Source: Verrucomicrobia bacterium 12-59-8 | GTDB taxonomy: Bacteria; Verrucomicrobiota; Verrucomicrobiae; Verrucomicrobiales; Verrucomicrobiaceae | Direction of reading: 5' to 3' | NCBI GenBank assembly: GCA_002279765.1 | Contig: NCCR01000102.1 | Coordinates: 1-14,523 of the forward strand | Length of the DNA stretch: 14,523 nt | In this document: in pieces, positions 1-6,171 of the stretch | How positions within the stretch are numbered: the first letter of the stretch is position 1 | How the letters are laid out: the number at the start of each line of letters is the position of its first letter | The notes under the pieces: model-generated | What the model was told of the DNA's origin: nothing | Database searches by the model: none | Seen by the model: only the letters and a program-made list of their open reading frames with translations | Position numbers and translations under genes: made by a program

Positions 1-101
1 TTTTCGCAGGCAGCGTGCCGGAGCCAGAGCGGCAGAGTTTGCTCATGCTGGCATTGGCGGGCTGGTTGTTGCGGCGGCGGAGAGACGGCGACTTTTCGTG
101 A
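1..101 (+). CDS. PEP-CTERM sorting-domain protein, 3' end only
   Basis: Only the last 32 codons lie in the window, in the frame starting at base 3 and ending with TGA at 99-101. They encode a Val-Pro-Glu-Pro motif, a short hydrophobic stretch (Leu-Leu-Met-Leu-Ala-Leu-Ala-Gly-Trp-Leu-Leu), then four arginines and a short polar tail. This order of PEP motif, membrane helix and basic cluster is the PEP-CTERM signal, which is known to send exported proteins to an exosortase-type sorting system. The body of the protein, and thus its function, is outside the window. The tail is short but has all three parts in order. Confidence 0.8.
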   Translation, partial: FAGSVPEPERQSLLMLALAGWLLRRRRDGDFS

Positions 102-106
102 TTCGT

Positions 107-121
107 GCCCTTTGGAAGGGC
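107..121 (+). terminator. Weak hairpin after the PEP-CTERM gene
   Basis: GCCCTT (107-112), loop TGG, AAGGGC (116-121) form a perfect 6-bp stem starting 5 nt after the stop codon. No uridine run follows directly; the first T-rich stretch is about 16 nt later. It may be a weak terminator or a processing hairpin. Confidence 0.3.
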
Positions 122-260
122 TGCCTTGCGGGAGCTTTTAATGCACCCCCCCCTTGGATTCCATTTTAGTCCATTTCGGCGGAAGGTCTGCCCGATTTGA
201 CCTTGCATGGGCTACGTTTGGTGGGCAATCTCCGCGCCCCGCTTTGAGGCGGGACGCGTT

Positions 261-1199
261 ATGGCTGAAACTGATAAAACTTCCATCGGCATCGACTTTG
301 GCGGCACCTCCGTGAAACTCGGTGTGTGCCGTGGCGATGAACTTCTCGTCACCGACGAGCCCATCCCCACCACGCAGTTCCATGGGCCTGCCGCGCTCAT
401 AGGTGAAATGGCGGCACGTGTCGCGAAGCTGCAGAAGACGTATCCCGCCATCTGCGCCATTGGCGTGGGAGTTCCAGGCCTCGTGGATTTCGATCATGGT
501 TTTGTACACGAGCTGACGAACGTTCCCGGCTGGAAGCATGTGCCGCTCAAGGCCATTCTCGGCGAGAAGACCGGCCTGCCCGTGCTCGTTGAAAATGATG
601 CGAATGCGATGACCTACGCGGAGTTCCGTCATGGTGCCGCGCGCGGTCTGAAAAACGTCATCGGTCTCACCATGGGCACCGGCATCGGCGGTGGTCTGGT
701 CCTGGACGGCAAGATGTTCCGTGGCAGCGGCTTCGTTGCGGGAGAGATCGGCCAGATGAGCATTCACTTTGATGGCAAACCGGGTCACTACGGCAATCTC
801 GGTGCCCTGGAAAAATACACTGGCAACCAGCAGATCGCCGAGCACGCCGTGGTTCGCTACTTTGAGGCAGGGATCGAAAAAAGCATCGCCGACTGCACGC
901 CGAAGAAGATCGCCGACGCCGCGCAGGCCGGGGACGACATCGCCCGTCAGATCTGGGGTGAGGTGGCCGACTGGCTCGGCACCGCGCTGGCCAGCATCGC
1001 TTGGCTGCTCAACCCCGATGCCTTCGTGATCGGCGGCGGTGTGGCCCAGGCGGGAGATCTGATCTTCACGCCGCTCAAGAACAAGGTGCAGAGCATGCTC
1101 AGCACCGTGGTCTGGGAGCGCCTACAGATTCTGCCCGCCCGCTTCAGCAATGAGGCCGGCATTATCGGGAATGCCGCGCTGTCGGCAGACGCGGTCTAA
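261..1199 (+). CDS. ROK-family sugar kinase (glucokinase-like), zinc site lost
   Basis: This 312-residue protein has the ROK (Repressor, ORF, Kinase) sugar kinase layout. The N-terminal phosphate loop is Asp-Phe-Gly-Gly-Thr (12-16). The catalytic region is Glu-Asn-Asp-Ala-Asn (111-115), with Asp113 the likely general base. A glycine-rich adenosine loop lies at 139-145 and Gly-Glu-Ile-Gly (161-164) contacts sugar in the family. ROK kinases phosphorylate glucose, N-acetylhexosamines or similar sugars in the cytosol. No DNA-binding helix-turn-helix precedes the kinase, so it is an enzyme rather than a NagC/XylR-type repressor. I chose the ATG at 261 because it places the phosphate loop about 11 residues from the start, as is usual; an in-frame ATG at 207 would add 18 residues of non-family sequence. 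The family's C-x-C-G-x2-G-C-x-E zinc motif is in register at 175-184, but the three cysteines are Gly175, Tyr177 and Ala182. The exact substrate cannot be told. Confidence 0.88.
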   Translation: MAETDKTSIGIDFGGTSVKLGVCRGDELLVTDEPIPTTQFHGPAALIGEMAARVAKLQKTYPAICAIGVGVPGLVDFDHGFVHELTNVPGWKHVPLKAILGEKTGLPVLVENDANAMTYAEFRHGAARGLKNVIGLTMGTGIGGGLVLDGKMFRGSGFVAGEIGQMSIHFDGKPGHYGNLGALEKYTGNQQIAEHAVVRYFEAGIEKSIADCTPKKIADAAQAGDDIARQIWGEVADWLGTALASIAWLLNPDAFVIGGGVAQAGDLIFTPLKNKVQSMLSTVVWERLQILPARFSNEAGIIGNAALSADAV

Positions 1200-1209
1200 A
1201 ACGGTAGGA

Positions 1210-1239
1210 TTGACCTCTGAGGCACGTTTCTGGTATAAA
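1210..1239 (+). promoter_or_regulatory. Sigma-70-like promoter directly at the 1246 gene start
   Basis: TTGACC (1210-1215) and TATAAA (1234-1239) are separated by 18 nt, close to the sigma-70 consensus. A start 7 nt after the -10 box falls at about 1246, the A of the gene's ATG. The transcript would then have no 5' leader, which fits the lack of any Shine-Dalgarno sequence. This is a prediction from sequence only. Confidence 0.5.
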
Positions 1240-1245
1240 CATGCC

Positions 1246-1740
1246 ATGAAACGATTCCTCCTGATTGCACTTTTGGGGCTCAGCACCTTGAGCGCGTGGT
1301 CGTTGCCGGTTGGCGGCAACTTTTTCAACACCGGCAAAGACGAGGAAGGAACCACTCTGGAGGAGTGGTTCAGTGTGGAGTCCCACTGGTCCGCCGCAGC
1401 ACTGCTGCCCGGCACCTGGGCAGATGTGCAAGGCAGCCCCAGCAGCAAACAAACCGCGGCTGCGGGGAATGTTTTTGGCGTCCAGGCATCACGGGCGCTG
1501 GTGGAGCGCAACGCACAAGGCGTCATCACTGCGGTGATCGCGGAGTTTGATCCGGCGAAGCAGCAAGGGGGCGTGCAGGCGCTCGTCAAGCGGCTGACTA
1601 CCAGCGTGGGCGTGTATCAGGGCAACACCACCTGGACGACCCAGTTCAATGACAAGGTCAATGCCGGCAAGGAACTCATTGTCACGCTGCACCAGCAGAA
1701 AAATCTGGTGAGCGTACGCCTCACGCGGGTGAACTCATGA
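1246..1740 (+). CDS. Small exported protein paired with the C39-like peptidase
   Basis: This 164-residue protein starts with a typical signal peptide: Lys-Arg, a hydrophobic core at about residues 4-18, then a probable cleavage near Ser19-Leu20. I know no family for it. Its stop codon overlaps the start of the next gene as ATGA, so the two are almost certainly co-translated. Residues about 45-125 resemble residues 28-110 of the downstream peptidase: both carry V-F-G-x-Q (76-80 here, 60-64 there) and a later Phe-Asp pair exactly 25 residues on (101-102 here, 85-86 there), with a similar hydrophobic pattern between. It may be a free-standing copy of the peptidase pro-domain, acting as an inhibitor, chaperone or partner outside the cytoplasm; this role is inference. 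The ATG at 1246 was preferred to an upstream in-frame ATG because it gives the signal peptide and follows the promoter. Confidence 0.75.
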   Translation: MKRFLLIALLGLSTLSAWSLPVGGNFFNTGKDEEGTTLEEWFSVESHWSAAALLPGTWADVQGSPSSKQTAAAGNVFGVQASRALVERNAQGVITAVIAEFDPAKQQGGVQALVKRLTTSVGVYQGNTTWTTQFNDKVNAGKELIVTLHQQKNLVSVRLTRVNS

Positions 1741-2891
1741 ACCTGCGCTGGCCGGTGCTCTGCGGGCTGTTCCTCTCTGCGAGTGTCCGCGGAGAGGAGG
1801 GTCTGCTGGCGGACGCCACGCGCTGGCAGGGGGCGGAGTTTGCCGCGCTGTTCCCAGTACCGACGGTGGAGGCTGCGAGCATCTCCCGTGTGGCAGCCAC
1901 CCGCCGTTTCGAAGTGTTCGGCAGCCAGCCGATGGCCGTCAGCGCGCGCTGGGTGAACGGCGGCGTGCATTCCATCAGCGTGGTCATTTTCGATGCGGGA
2001 AGCTTTTTCGGCTACAACAACTCGAATCTGCCCAAGGACGAATCCTTTGAGGCAGGCGAGCTGCGCTTCGACAAGGTGTTCAGCGAGCGCCTGGAGGCAG
2101 TGCTCGCTGGCTTGAAAAAACTCGGCGCGGATGGCGGCACCGAACTGGTGCTGGGCAAACGCAGCGGGCTGAACCTGAAGACGCAGCTTTTCAAACTGCC
2201 GCAGGGAGCCGCCCGTCTCATGAGCTACGAGCATCAGCTCCTGCTGCTCGATTTTTTCCGCAGCGAGGCCGATGCGCGCTCGCTGCTCATTCCTGTGACC
2301 ATCGCGCCTGCCAAAGCACCTGCGGGCAGCACCGAGCGTCGTCTGCCCGTGGTGCCGATGGTGCCGCAGGGGAATCGGGGCTACTGCGGTGTCGCCACGC
2401 TGGCGATGGTGGGCAGCATGCTCGGCCTGCAGCTGGGTGCGGAGGAGTATGCCGCGCTCAGCGGTTTCCAATACGGCATCGAAACCAAATCCGACATCCG
2501 CGAACTCTTCGGCAACGTCGCACAGGAGGCTGGAGTGAAGGCGCTGCGTTCACCGAAATTCGATGCGGGCAAGATGAAGCAGAGCATTGACCAAGGCATG
2601 CCCGTGGTGGTGTTTCGCTATTGGGCGGAGGAGCGTGACTACATCCACTCCGCCTACTCAACACGCATCGCGCGTGGTGAGAAGGCCGAGCTGCCGGCGG
2701 CGAGCATGGACGACCGCAAAACGTGGCCGAAAAAAAGCCCTTTTACCCATGCCTCCATCGTAAACGGCTATCGCGCCGACAAACGCGAAGCCATCTTCAC
2801 CGAAAGCTGGGGCGAGCAGGCGCGCAACCGCCGCATGCGCGTGGAGGAGATGGAAGGCACCTCCTACTACGCGGTTTACTTTGGCAGGTAA
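1737..2891 (+). CDS. Exported papain/C39-like cysteine peptidase
   Basis: The protein has 384 residues. It begins with a signal peptide (about residues 1-19), followed by a roughly 180-residue N-terminal region of unknown fold and a C-terminal domain (about 205-384) of the C39-like/papain-like clan. The catalytic cysteine is Cys217 in Pro-Gln-Gly-Asn-Arg-Gly-Tyr-Cys-Gly, with the Gln a few residues before it as oxyanion-hole residue. The histidine is His338 in Phe-Thr-His-Ala-Ser-Ile-Val. The third-residue motif, Asn-Ser-Trp-Gly in papain, is Glu356-Ser-Trp-Gly here. C39-type domains cleave leader peptides after double glycines or act as general peptidases; no ABC transporter is fused or nearby, so this is not a bacteriocin exporter. 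The N-terminal region resembles the small upstream protein and may be a pro-domain. Translation is probably coupled through the ATGA overlap. Target unknown. Confidence 0.78.
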   Translation: MNLRWPVLCGLFLSASVRGEEGLLADATRWQGAEFAALFPVPTVEAASISRVAATRRFEVFGSQPMAVSARWVNGGVHSISVVIFDAGSFFGYNNSNLPKDESFEAGELRFDKVFSERLEAVLAGLKKLGADGGTELVLGKRSGLNLKTQLFKLPQGAARLMSYEHQLLLLDFFRSEADARSLLIPVTIAPAKAPAGSTERRLPVVPMVPQGNRGYCGVATLAMVGSMLGLQLGAEEYAALSGFQYGIETKSDIRELFGNVAQEAGVKALRSPKFDAGKMKQSIDQGMPVVVFRYWAEERDYIHSAYSTRIARGEKAELPAASMDDRKTWPKKSPFTHASIVNGYRADKREAIFTESWGEQARNRRMRVEEMEGTSYYAVYFGR

Positions 2892-2995
2892 ATATAGCGT
2901 TTTCCAAAACTGATTTCCGAAAAGCACGCGTGGCGACGCTCGGCGGAGGCTTGGGGACAAGCCTCCCTACCTCGCGCCGGGCACGCGCCAGGCTA

Positions 2996-3020
2996 GAGCA
3001 TTTTAAAAAATAATATAGCC
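2996..3020. repeat. IS630 left terminal inverted repeat
   Basis: This 25-bp AT-rich end starts GAGCATTTTA and ends TATAGCC. It pairs with 3971-3995 with three mismatches. Confidence 0.9.
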
Positions 3021-3050
3021 GTATAAATGAAGGTGTGCTACGCATGATGC

Positions 3051-3467
3051 ATGGCAACACTCTCGCTTGATTTACGTGAACGCATCGTCAGCGCGTATGA
3101 CAAAGGTGAAGGCACGCGCGATGAGATCGCACGGCGCTTTCGCGTCTCCCTCGGCATGGTCAAAAAGCTGCTCCAACAGCGTCGCAAGACTGGCAGCATC
3201 AAGTCGCGTCATCACCTTGCCGGGCGCAAGAAGCTCATTGTGGCAGAGCACCGCATCGCCATCCGGCGGCAGCTCAAGCGCAAGCCCGACATGACCCTGG
3301 CGGAACTGCGCGAAGTTCTGGGCCTGGAGTGCACGCTGCCCGCGATCCATTATGTGCTCGTGGACATGGGGCTGACATATAAAAAAAGACGCTCCGTGCC
3401 GCAGAGCAGGATCGGGAGGACGTTCGCAAAGCGCGCCGCAGCTGGAAGCGTCGGCAAGGTGGCTTAG
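3051..3467 (+). CDS. IS630 transposase OrfA (DNA-binding half)
   Basis: The 138-residue frame starts [11 protein letters not shown] and holds the tandem helix-turn-helix region that binds the IS ends (about residues 5-110): first a homeodomain-like HTH with a Glu-Ile-Ala-Arg-Arg-Phe-Arg-Val-Ser turn, then a winged HTH leading to Tyr-Lys-Lys at 110-112. From the A7 run at 3381-3387 onward the frame no longer resembles transposase and ends at TAG (3465-3467). The true continuation is in the -1 frame, which opens at 3383 just after an in-frame TAA (3380-3382). Joined, the protein is about 312 residues, normal for the family. Confidence 0.88.
   Translation: MATLSLDLRERIVSAYDKGEGTRDEIARRFRVSLGMVKKLLQQRRKTGSIKSRHHLAGRKKLIVAEHRIAIRRQLKRKPDMTLAELREVLGLECTLPAIHYVLVDMGLTYKKRRSVPQSRIGRTFAKRAAAGSVGKVA
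3381..3388 (+). promoter_or_regulatory. Slippery A7G run, -1 frameshift site of the transposase
   Basis: AAAAAAAG sits in the only place where the two transposase frames can be joined: the -1 frame is closed by TAA at 3380-3382 and OrfA ends at 3467. In the OrfA frame it reads AAA AAA AGA, and after slippage AAA AAG ACG. This is typical of programmed -1 frameshifting or polymerase slippage, though a plain mutation is not excluded. Confidence 0.6.
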
Positions 3468-3988
3468 AGCCCTGGCGGCTGGTCTTTCTCGACGAGAGCG
3501 GTGCAAAGACCAATATGACGCGTTTGCGCGGCAGAGCGCCACGCGGGCGGCGGCTGCACGCAGCAGCGCCCTGCGGCCGGTGGCAGAGCACCACAATGAT
3601 CTCCTCCATCCGACTGGATGGCACCACGGCCTGCATGCACCTGCCAGGAGCTGCCGACACCGCCGCTTTCGTGGCTTATATCGGCCAGGTGCTCTGCCCG
3701 ACACTCAAGCAAGGTGACATCGTGGTGATGGACAACCTCGCGGTGCACAAGAGCCCGGAAGTGCAGCGCTTGGTGCAGGCCGCAGGAGCAGAGGTTAGGT
3801 TCCTGCCTGCCTATTCACCCGACCTCAATCCGATCGAAAAGATGTGGAGCAAGATCAAAGCGCTGCTGCGAAGCGCGGAGGCCCGCACACCAGAACAACT
3901 CGACCAAGCCATCAGCCTGGCATTCTCAAAAATCACAGGCAAAGATGCCACAGGTTGGTTTGCTTCTTGTGGCTATAGTATTATTTAA
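3383..3988 (+). CDS. IS630 transposase OrfB (DDE catalytic half)
   Basis: Read in the -1 frame relative to OrfA, this part carries the DDE catalytic core: the first Asp in Phe-Leu-Asp-Glu-Ser (codon 3491-3493), the second in Val-Val-Met-Asp-Asn, and the Glu in [10 protein letters not shown]. The first ATG in this frame is at 3515, after the first Asp codon, so a protein started there would be inactive. Active transposase therefore needs frameshifting at the A7 run. Frameshifted expression is known for several IS630 members. A one-base deletion or a sequencing error in the A run is the alternative. The stop codon lies inside the right inverted repeat. Confidence 0.88.
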   Translation, partial: KKTLRAAEQDREDVRKARRSWKRRQGGLEPWRLVFLDESGAKTNMTRLRGRAPRGRRLHAAAPCGRWQSTTMISSIRLDGTTACMHLPGAADTAAFVAYIGQVLCPTLKQGDIVVMDNLAVHKSPEVQRLVQAAGAEVRFLPAYSPDLNPIEKMWSKIKALLRSAEARTPEQLDQAISLAFSKITGKDATGWFASCGYSII

Positions 3989-3995
3989 TATGCTC
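3971..3995. repeat. IS630 right terminal inverted repeat
   Basis: This is the inverted partner of 2996-3020, with 22 of 25 positions equal. It contains the stop codon of the transposase. Confidence 0.9.
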
Positions 3996-4168
3996 TAGGG
4001 CGGACAGGGCGGGCTTGTCCCCAGCCAGCCGTCGTCGGAGCCCATGGCATTCTTGCCGGAGAAAGCCCGCTAAACGGAAATGTGTTTTGCAAACCGCTAT
4101 AAGTGGCCAGCCCCCTTGCGAAGCGCGACAGAAGCAAATCCACTGGTTGATCCAATCCTCATTTGAAA

Positions 4169-4792
4169 TCAAGTCTCCCAAGCGGCGGAGAGCAAGGCGA
4201 GGTCTGCCGAGTATCGCGCATGCGGGTACACGTGGGCCTCAGCCGTAAGATCATTCATTTCAAAAGACATCTCGAACTCGCCATTGTCCAAAAATTCAAT
4301 TCTGTTTGCGATGAGCTGATGGTCGGCCACTTCAGATGAAGGAAACAAGGCTTGCTGGGCGGTACCTACCAATTTGCTTAAGTTTGGTTCAATCAGCTTC
4401 CAACTCGAAAATTGCTCCGATGTCGGTGCAGAACCACTTCCTTGCAGGTTGAAATGACATCCGGAAACCAGGGTCGTCGACACATTCCACCTATTGGCGT
4501 AAGGAGCATGAATGTACTCGCCAAATTCAGAGTTATACCCAGGAATACGGACGGCGCTGTCTCGACGTGCCTGTCGCACTCGCAGTTCCGCCTGGGTGCC
4601 TTTGCTGGCGAGGTAAACCGCTAGCAGGAAAGCACCTCCAATAATCCATCGGTAGTCGCACGATGATCGCCAGTCAGAAAAATAGATCAGACACCAGACT
4701 ACTGAAGATATACCGCATAATAGGACGCCCCCTACCAGAAATTGTATCAGCCAGATGCGCAGGGGAGTGCTGCTTTGAGTGATGAGTTTCAT
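4169..4792 (-). CDS. Hypothetical protein with two N-terminal membrane helices
   Basis: I do not recognise this 207-residue protein. It has two probable membrane helices (about residues 13-37 and 48-62), a basic linker rich in Arg (about 66-81), and a soluble C-terminal domain of about 125 residues. The domain has an acidic stretch (Asn-Gly-Glu-Phe-Glu-Met-Ser-Phe-Glu-Met near 175-185) and ends Ala-Ala-Trp-Glu-Thr. The DNA is visibly more AT-rich than its neighbours, and it sits next to the IS/MITE island, which suggests horizontal gain. Its start lies 50 nt after the stop of the DUF1080 gene, same strand, without a clear Shine-Dalgarno site. The soluble part has the feel of small immunity-type domains, but no toxin gene is adjacent and I make no function call. 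Confidence 0.6.
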   Translation of the reverse strand: MKLITQSSTPLRIWLIQFLVGGVLLCGISSVVWCLIYFSDWRSSCDYRWIIGGAFLLAVYLASKGTQAELRVRQARRDSAVRIPGYNSEFGEYIHAPYANRWNVSTTLVSGCHFNLQGSGSAPTSEQFSSWKLIEPNLSKLVGTAQQALFPSSEVADHQLIANRIEFLDNGEFEMSFEMNDLTAEAHVYPHARYSADLALLSAAWET

Positions 4793-4842
4793 CTCGAAGA
4801 CAAGCTAATAGGGAGCGGGCTATATAGCGGCCTCCTGGGGCG

Positions 4843-6021
4843 TTACTTTTTCTTTGGCTTCGGCTCCCAGTCTTCCACCTTGATGATCGCTTCGAGATCC
4901 TTCTTCGCGGCAATATCTTCTGGCAGGATTTTGAACTTGGTCAGGTAGCGCAGCGCCTTGGCCACCTGCAGAATCTCGCCCTTCTTGGATTCGATCTTGT
5001 CGGCGGGCACCTCTTTCATCACGCTGGTGAAATCGTTGACAGCGGCGAGGGCCAACTTCCGGGCCTCGGCATTGTCCTCGTAGCAGAGGGACTCAAAGAG
5101 GTGCAGCATCTTCTCGTTGCCTTCGAGCTTCGCCGCAGCTTCGCGGATGTTCTTGGCGATCTCCGCACGCTTCGCGGCGGTCATCGCTTCGGTCATGTGG
5201 CTGGTTTCGCCGCCGTCGATGGCGCGCTTGGGCAGCGGGCGGTACCAGATGTTGCGATAGCGCACTGGGTTGCCGTGGTCCTGCAGCTTGAGCGGGCCTT
5301 GATCAGGGAAGGCTTTCGGGGACGAGCGGCGCATGTGGCCGCCACCGCCTTCGAGCGGGGTGTGGTCCTGCGTGAGCACGCCATTGACGAAAACGGTGAT
5401 GTAGCCGGGATCGATTTCTTTGCCGTCTTTGAAGATCGGGCGGCGGAAGACGATGTCGTAGGTCTGCCATTCACCCGGCGCACGCAGCGGATTCGCCATC
5501 GGCGGATTGATGCCGTAGATGGAGGAAGCCATGCCGTCGGGGTAGCTGGGGTTGTTGTAATTATCCAGCACCTGCACTTCGACCTGGCCCATGAGGAAGA
5601 TGCCGCTGTTGCCACGACCCTGGCTGTTACCTTCGACTTTTGAAGGGGCACTCCATTCCACGTGGAGCTGGCAGTCGGAGAATTCTTCCTTGGTGCGGAC
5701 GTAGCCGCTGCCCGGCACGCATTGCAGCACGCCGTCTTTGACTTCCCACTTGGTCGGCTCGGTCGGCGTCTTGTCTGCCTGCCATTTTTCAATCTCCTCC
5801 GGCTTGCCGCCGAAGAGGATGACTGCATCCGAAGGCGGGGTGCCCGGCTTTTCCTGCGAGCTGAACGTGCCCGGCTCCACGCGCACGGGTTGCGGCCGGT
5901 TCATGTCATGGATCGCCCATGGATGGGTCGCGTCCGGCGGGTCGCCGTAGAAAGCGCCGTCAGCGAGAGCAGCGGTGGATAGCAGAGACAGTGCTAGAGT
6001 GTGAAGCGTGGGTCGGTTCAT
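4843..6021 (-). CDS. Secreted DUF1080 (3-keto-disaccharide hydrolase-type) protein
   Basis: The precursor has 392 residues, with a signal peptide ending near Ala-Leu-Ala20/Asp21. Residues about 65-263 form the DUF1080 domain, a concanavalin-like beta sandwich: Phe-Gly-Gly (70-72) at the start, a hallmark Gly-Asn-Ser-Gly-Ile-Phe (137-142) followed by Val-Glu-Val-Gln-Val-Leu-Asp (148-153), and the closing Gly-Pro-Leu-Lys-Leu-Gln-Asp-His-Gly...Arg-Asn-Ile-Trp (242-259). Members are common in Planctomycetota and Verrucomicrobiota, and some are hydrolases of 3-keto-glycosides in polysaccharide breakdown. Residues about 276-392 are an added helix-rich, Lys/Glu-rich domain ending Lys-Pro-Lys-Lys-Lys. 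I chose the ATG at 6021 over an upstream start at 6075 because the signal peptide begins there. No 3-keto-forming dehydrogenase is nearby. Confidence 0.88.
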   Translation of the reverse strand: MNRPTLHTLALSLLSTAALADGAFYGDPPDATHPWAIHDMNRPQPVRVEPGTFSSQEKPGTPPSDAVILFGGKPEEIEKWQADKTPTEPTKWEVKDGVLQCVPGSGYVRTKEEFSDCQLHVEWSAPSKVEGNSQGRGNSGIFLMGQVEVQVLDNYNNPSYPDGMASSIYGINPPMANPLRAPGEWQTYDIVFRRPIFKDGKEIDPGYITVFVNGVLTQDHTPLEGGGGHMRRSSPKAFPDQGPLKLQDHGNPVRYRNIWYRPLPKRAIDGGETSHMTEAMTAAKRAEIAKNIREAAAKLEGNEKMLHLFESLCYEDNAEARKLALAAVNDFTSVMKEVPADKIESKKGEILQVAKALRYLTKFKILPEDIAAKKDLEAIIKVEDWEPKPKKK

Positions 6022-6112
6022 GGTGATGGAGAGTGGTAGATGGGAAGACGCGGGGAGCAATGGGGATTCACACACTCAATTCTCGCCTTCCCAGGCAATT
6101 GCATCTAGACGG

Positions 6113-6151
6113 CAAAAAAAAGGCCATTCCACCGCTGCGGTAGAATGGCCT
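6113..6151 (-). terminator. Strong intrinsic terminator of the phc-like operon
   Basis: On the minus strand AGGCCATTCTACC, a 5-nt loop and GGTGGAATGGCCT pair over 13 positions with one mismatch, followed by a run of T (the A run at 6114-6121 on the plus strand). It begins 20 nt after the stop codon of the receiver/kinase-like gene at 6172, so it closes that transcription unit. The plus strand also has GTTTTT 4-9 nt after the hairpin and may be weakly bidirectional. Confidence 0.9.
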
Positions 6152-6171
6152 ATCGTGTTTTTGAAGGGGGA

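Larger units (their letters stand above)
2996..3995 (+). mobile_element. IS630-family insertion sequence, 1000 bp
   Basis: The element has 25-bp terminal inverted repeats (2996-3020 and 3971-3995, 22 of 25 matching, starting GAGCAT). It is flanked by TA on both sides (2994-2995 and 3996-3997). With the IS and one TA removed, the target reads CTAG, the site IS630 is known to prefer, with TA duplicated. The two reading frames inside give one full IS630-type DDE transposase when joined. Both ends and the target duplication are intact, so the insertion looks recent. Confidence 0.93.
2893..4101. repeat. MITE-like inverted repeat split by the IS630 element
   Basis: The outer 33-nt arms, 2893-2925 and 4069-4101, are inverted copies of each other with 26 of 33 positions equal; both begin TATAGCG when read inward. 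A second, inner pair is found at 2948-2963 and 4011-4026, sharing GGGGACAAGCC. If the 1000-bp IS and one TA are removed, a ~207-bp imperfect palindrome remains with TA at both ends. It carries no gene. It starts 1 nt after the peptidase stop codon, so its hairpin may also act in transcription termination. Calling it a MITE is inference; a repeat search in the genome would decide. Confidence 0.65.

Noticed and set aside
138..845. Minus-strand open frame of 235 codons over the ROK kinase
   Set aside because: The plus strand encodes all ROK motifs; the antisense frame has no recognisable domain.
1737..2891. Bacteriocin export peptidase
   Set aside because: C39-like domain without ABC transporter parts and with a signal peptide; no double-glycine precursor gene is visible nearby.
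3072..3704. Minus-strand frame spanning both transposase halves
   Set aside because: Transposase motifs are on the plus strand; IS630 elements carry only the transposase.
4819..4829. GCTATATAGC palindrome with a TATAGCGG match to the MITE end
   Set aside because: Too short to call a second copy of the repeat; no matching arm follows nearby.
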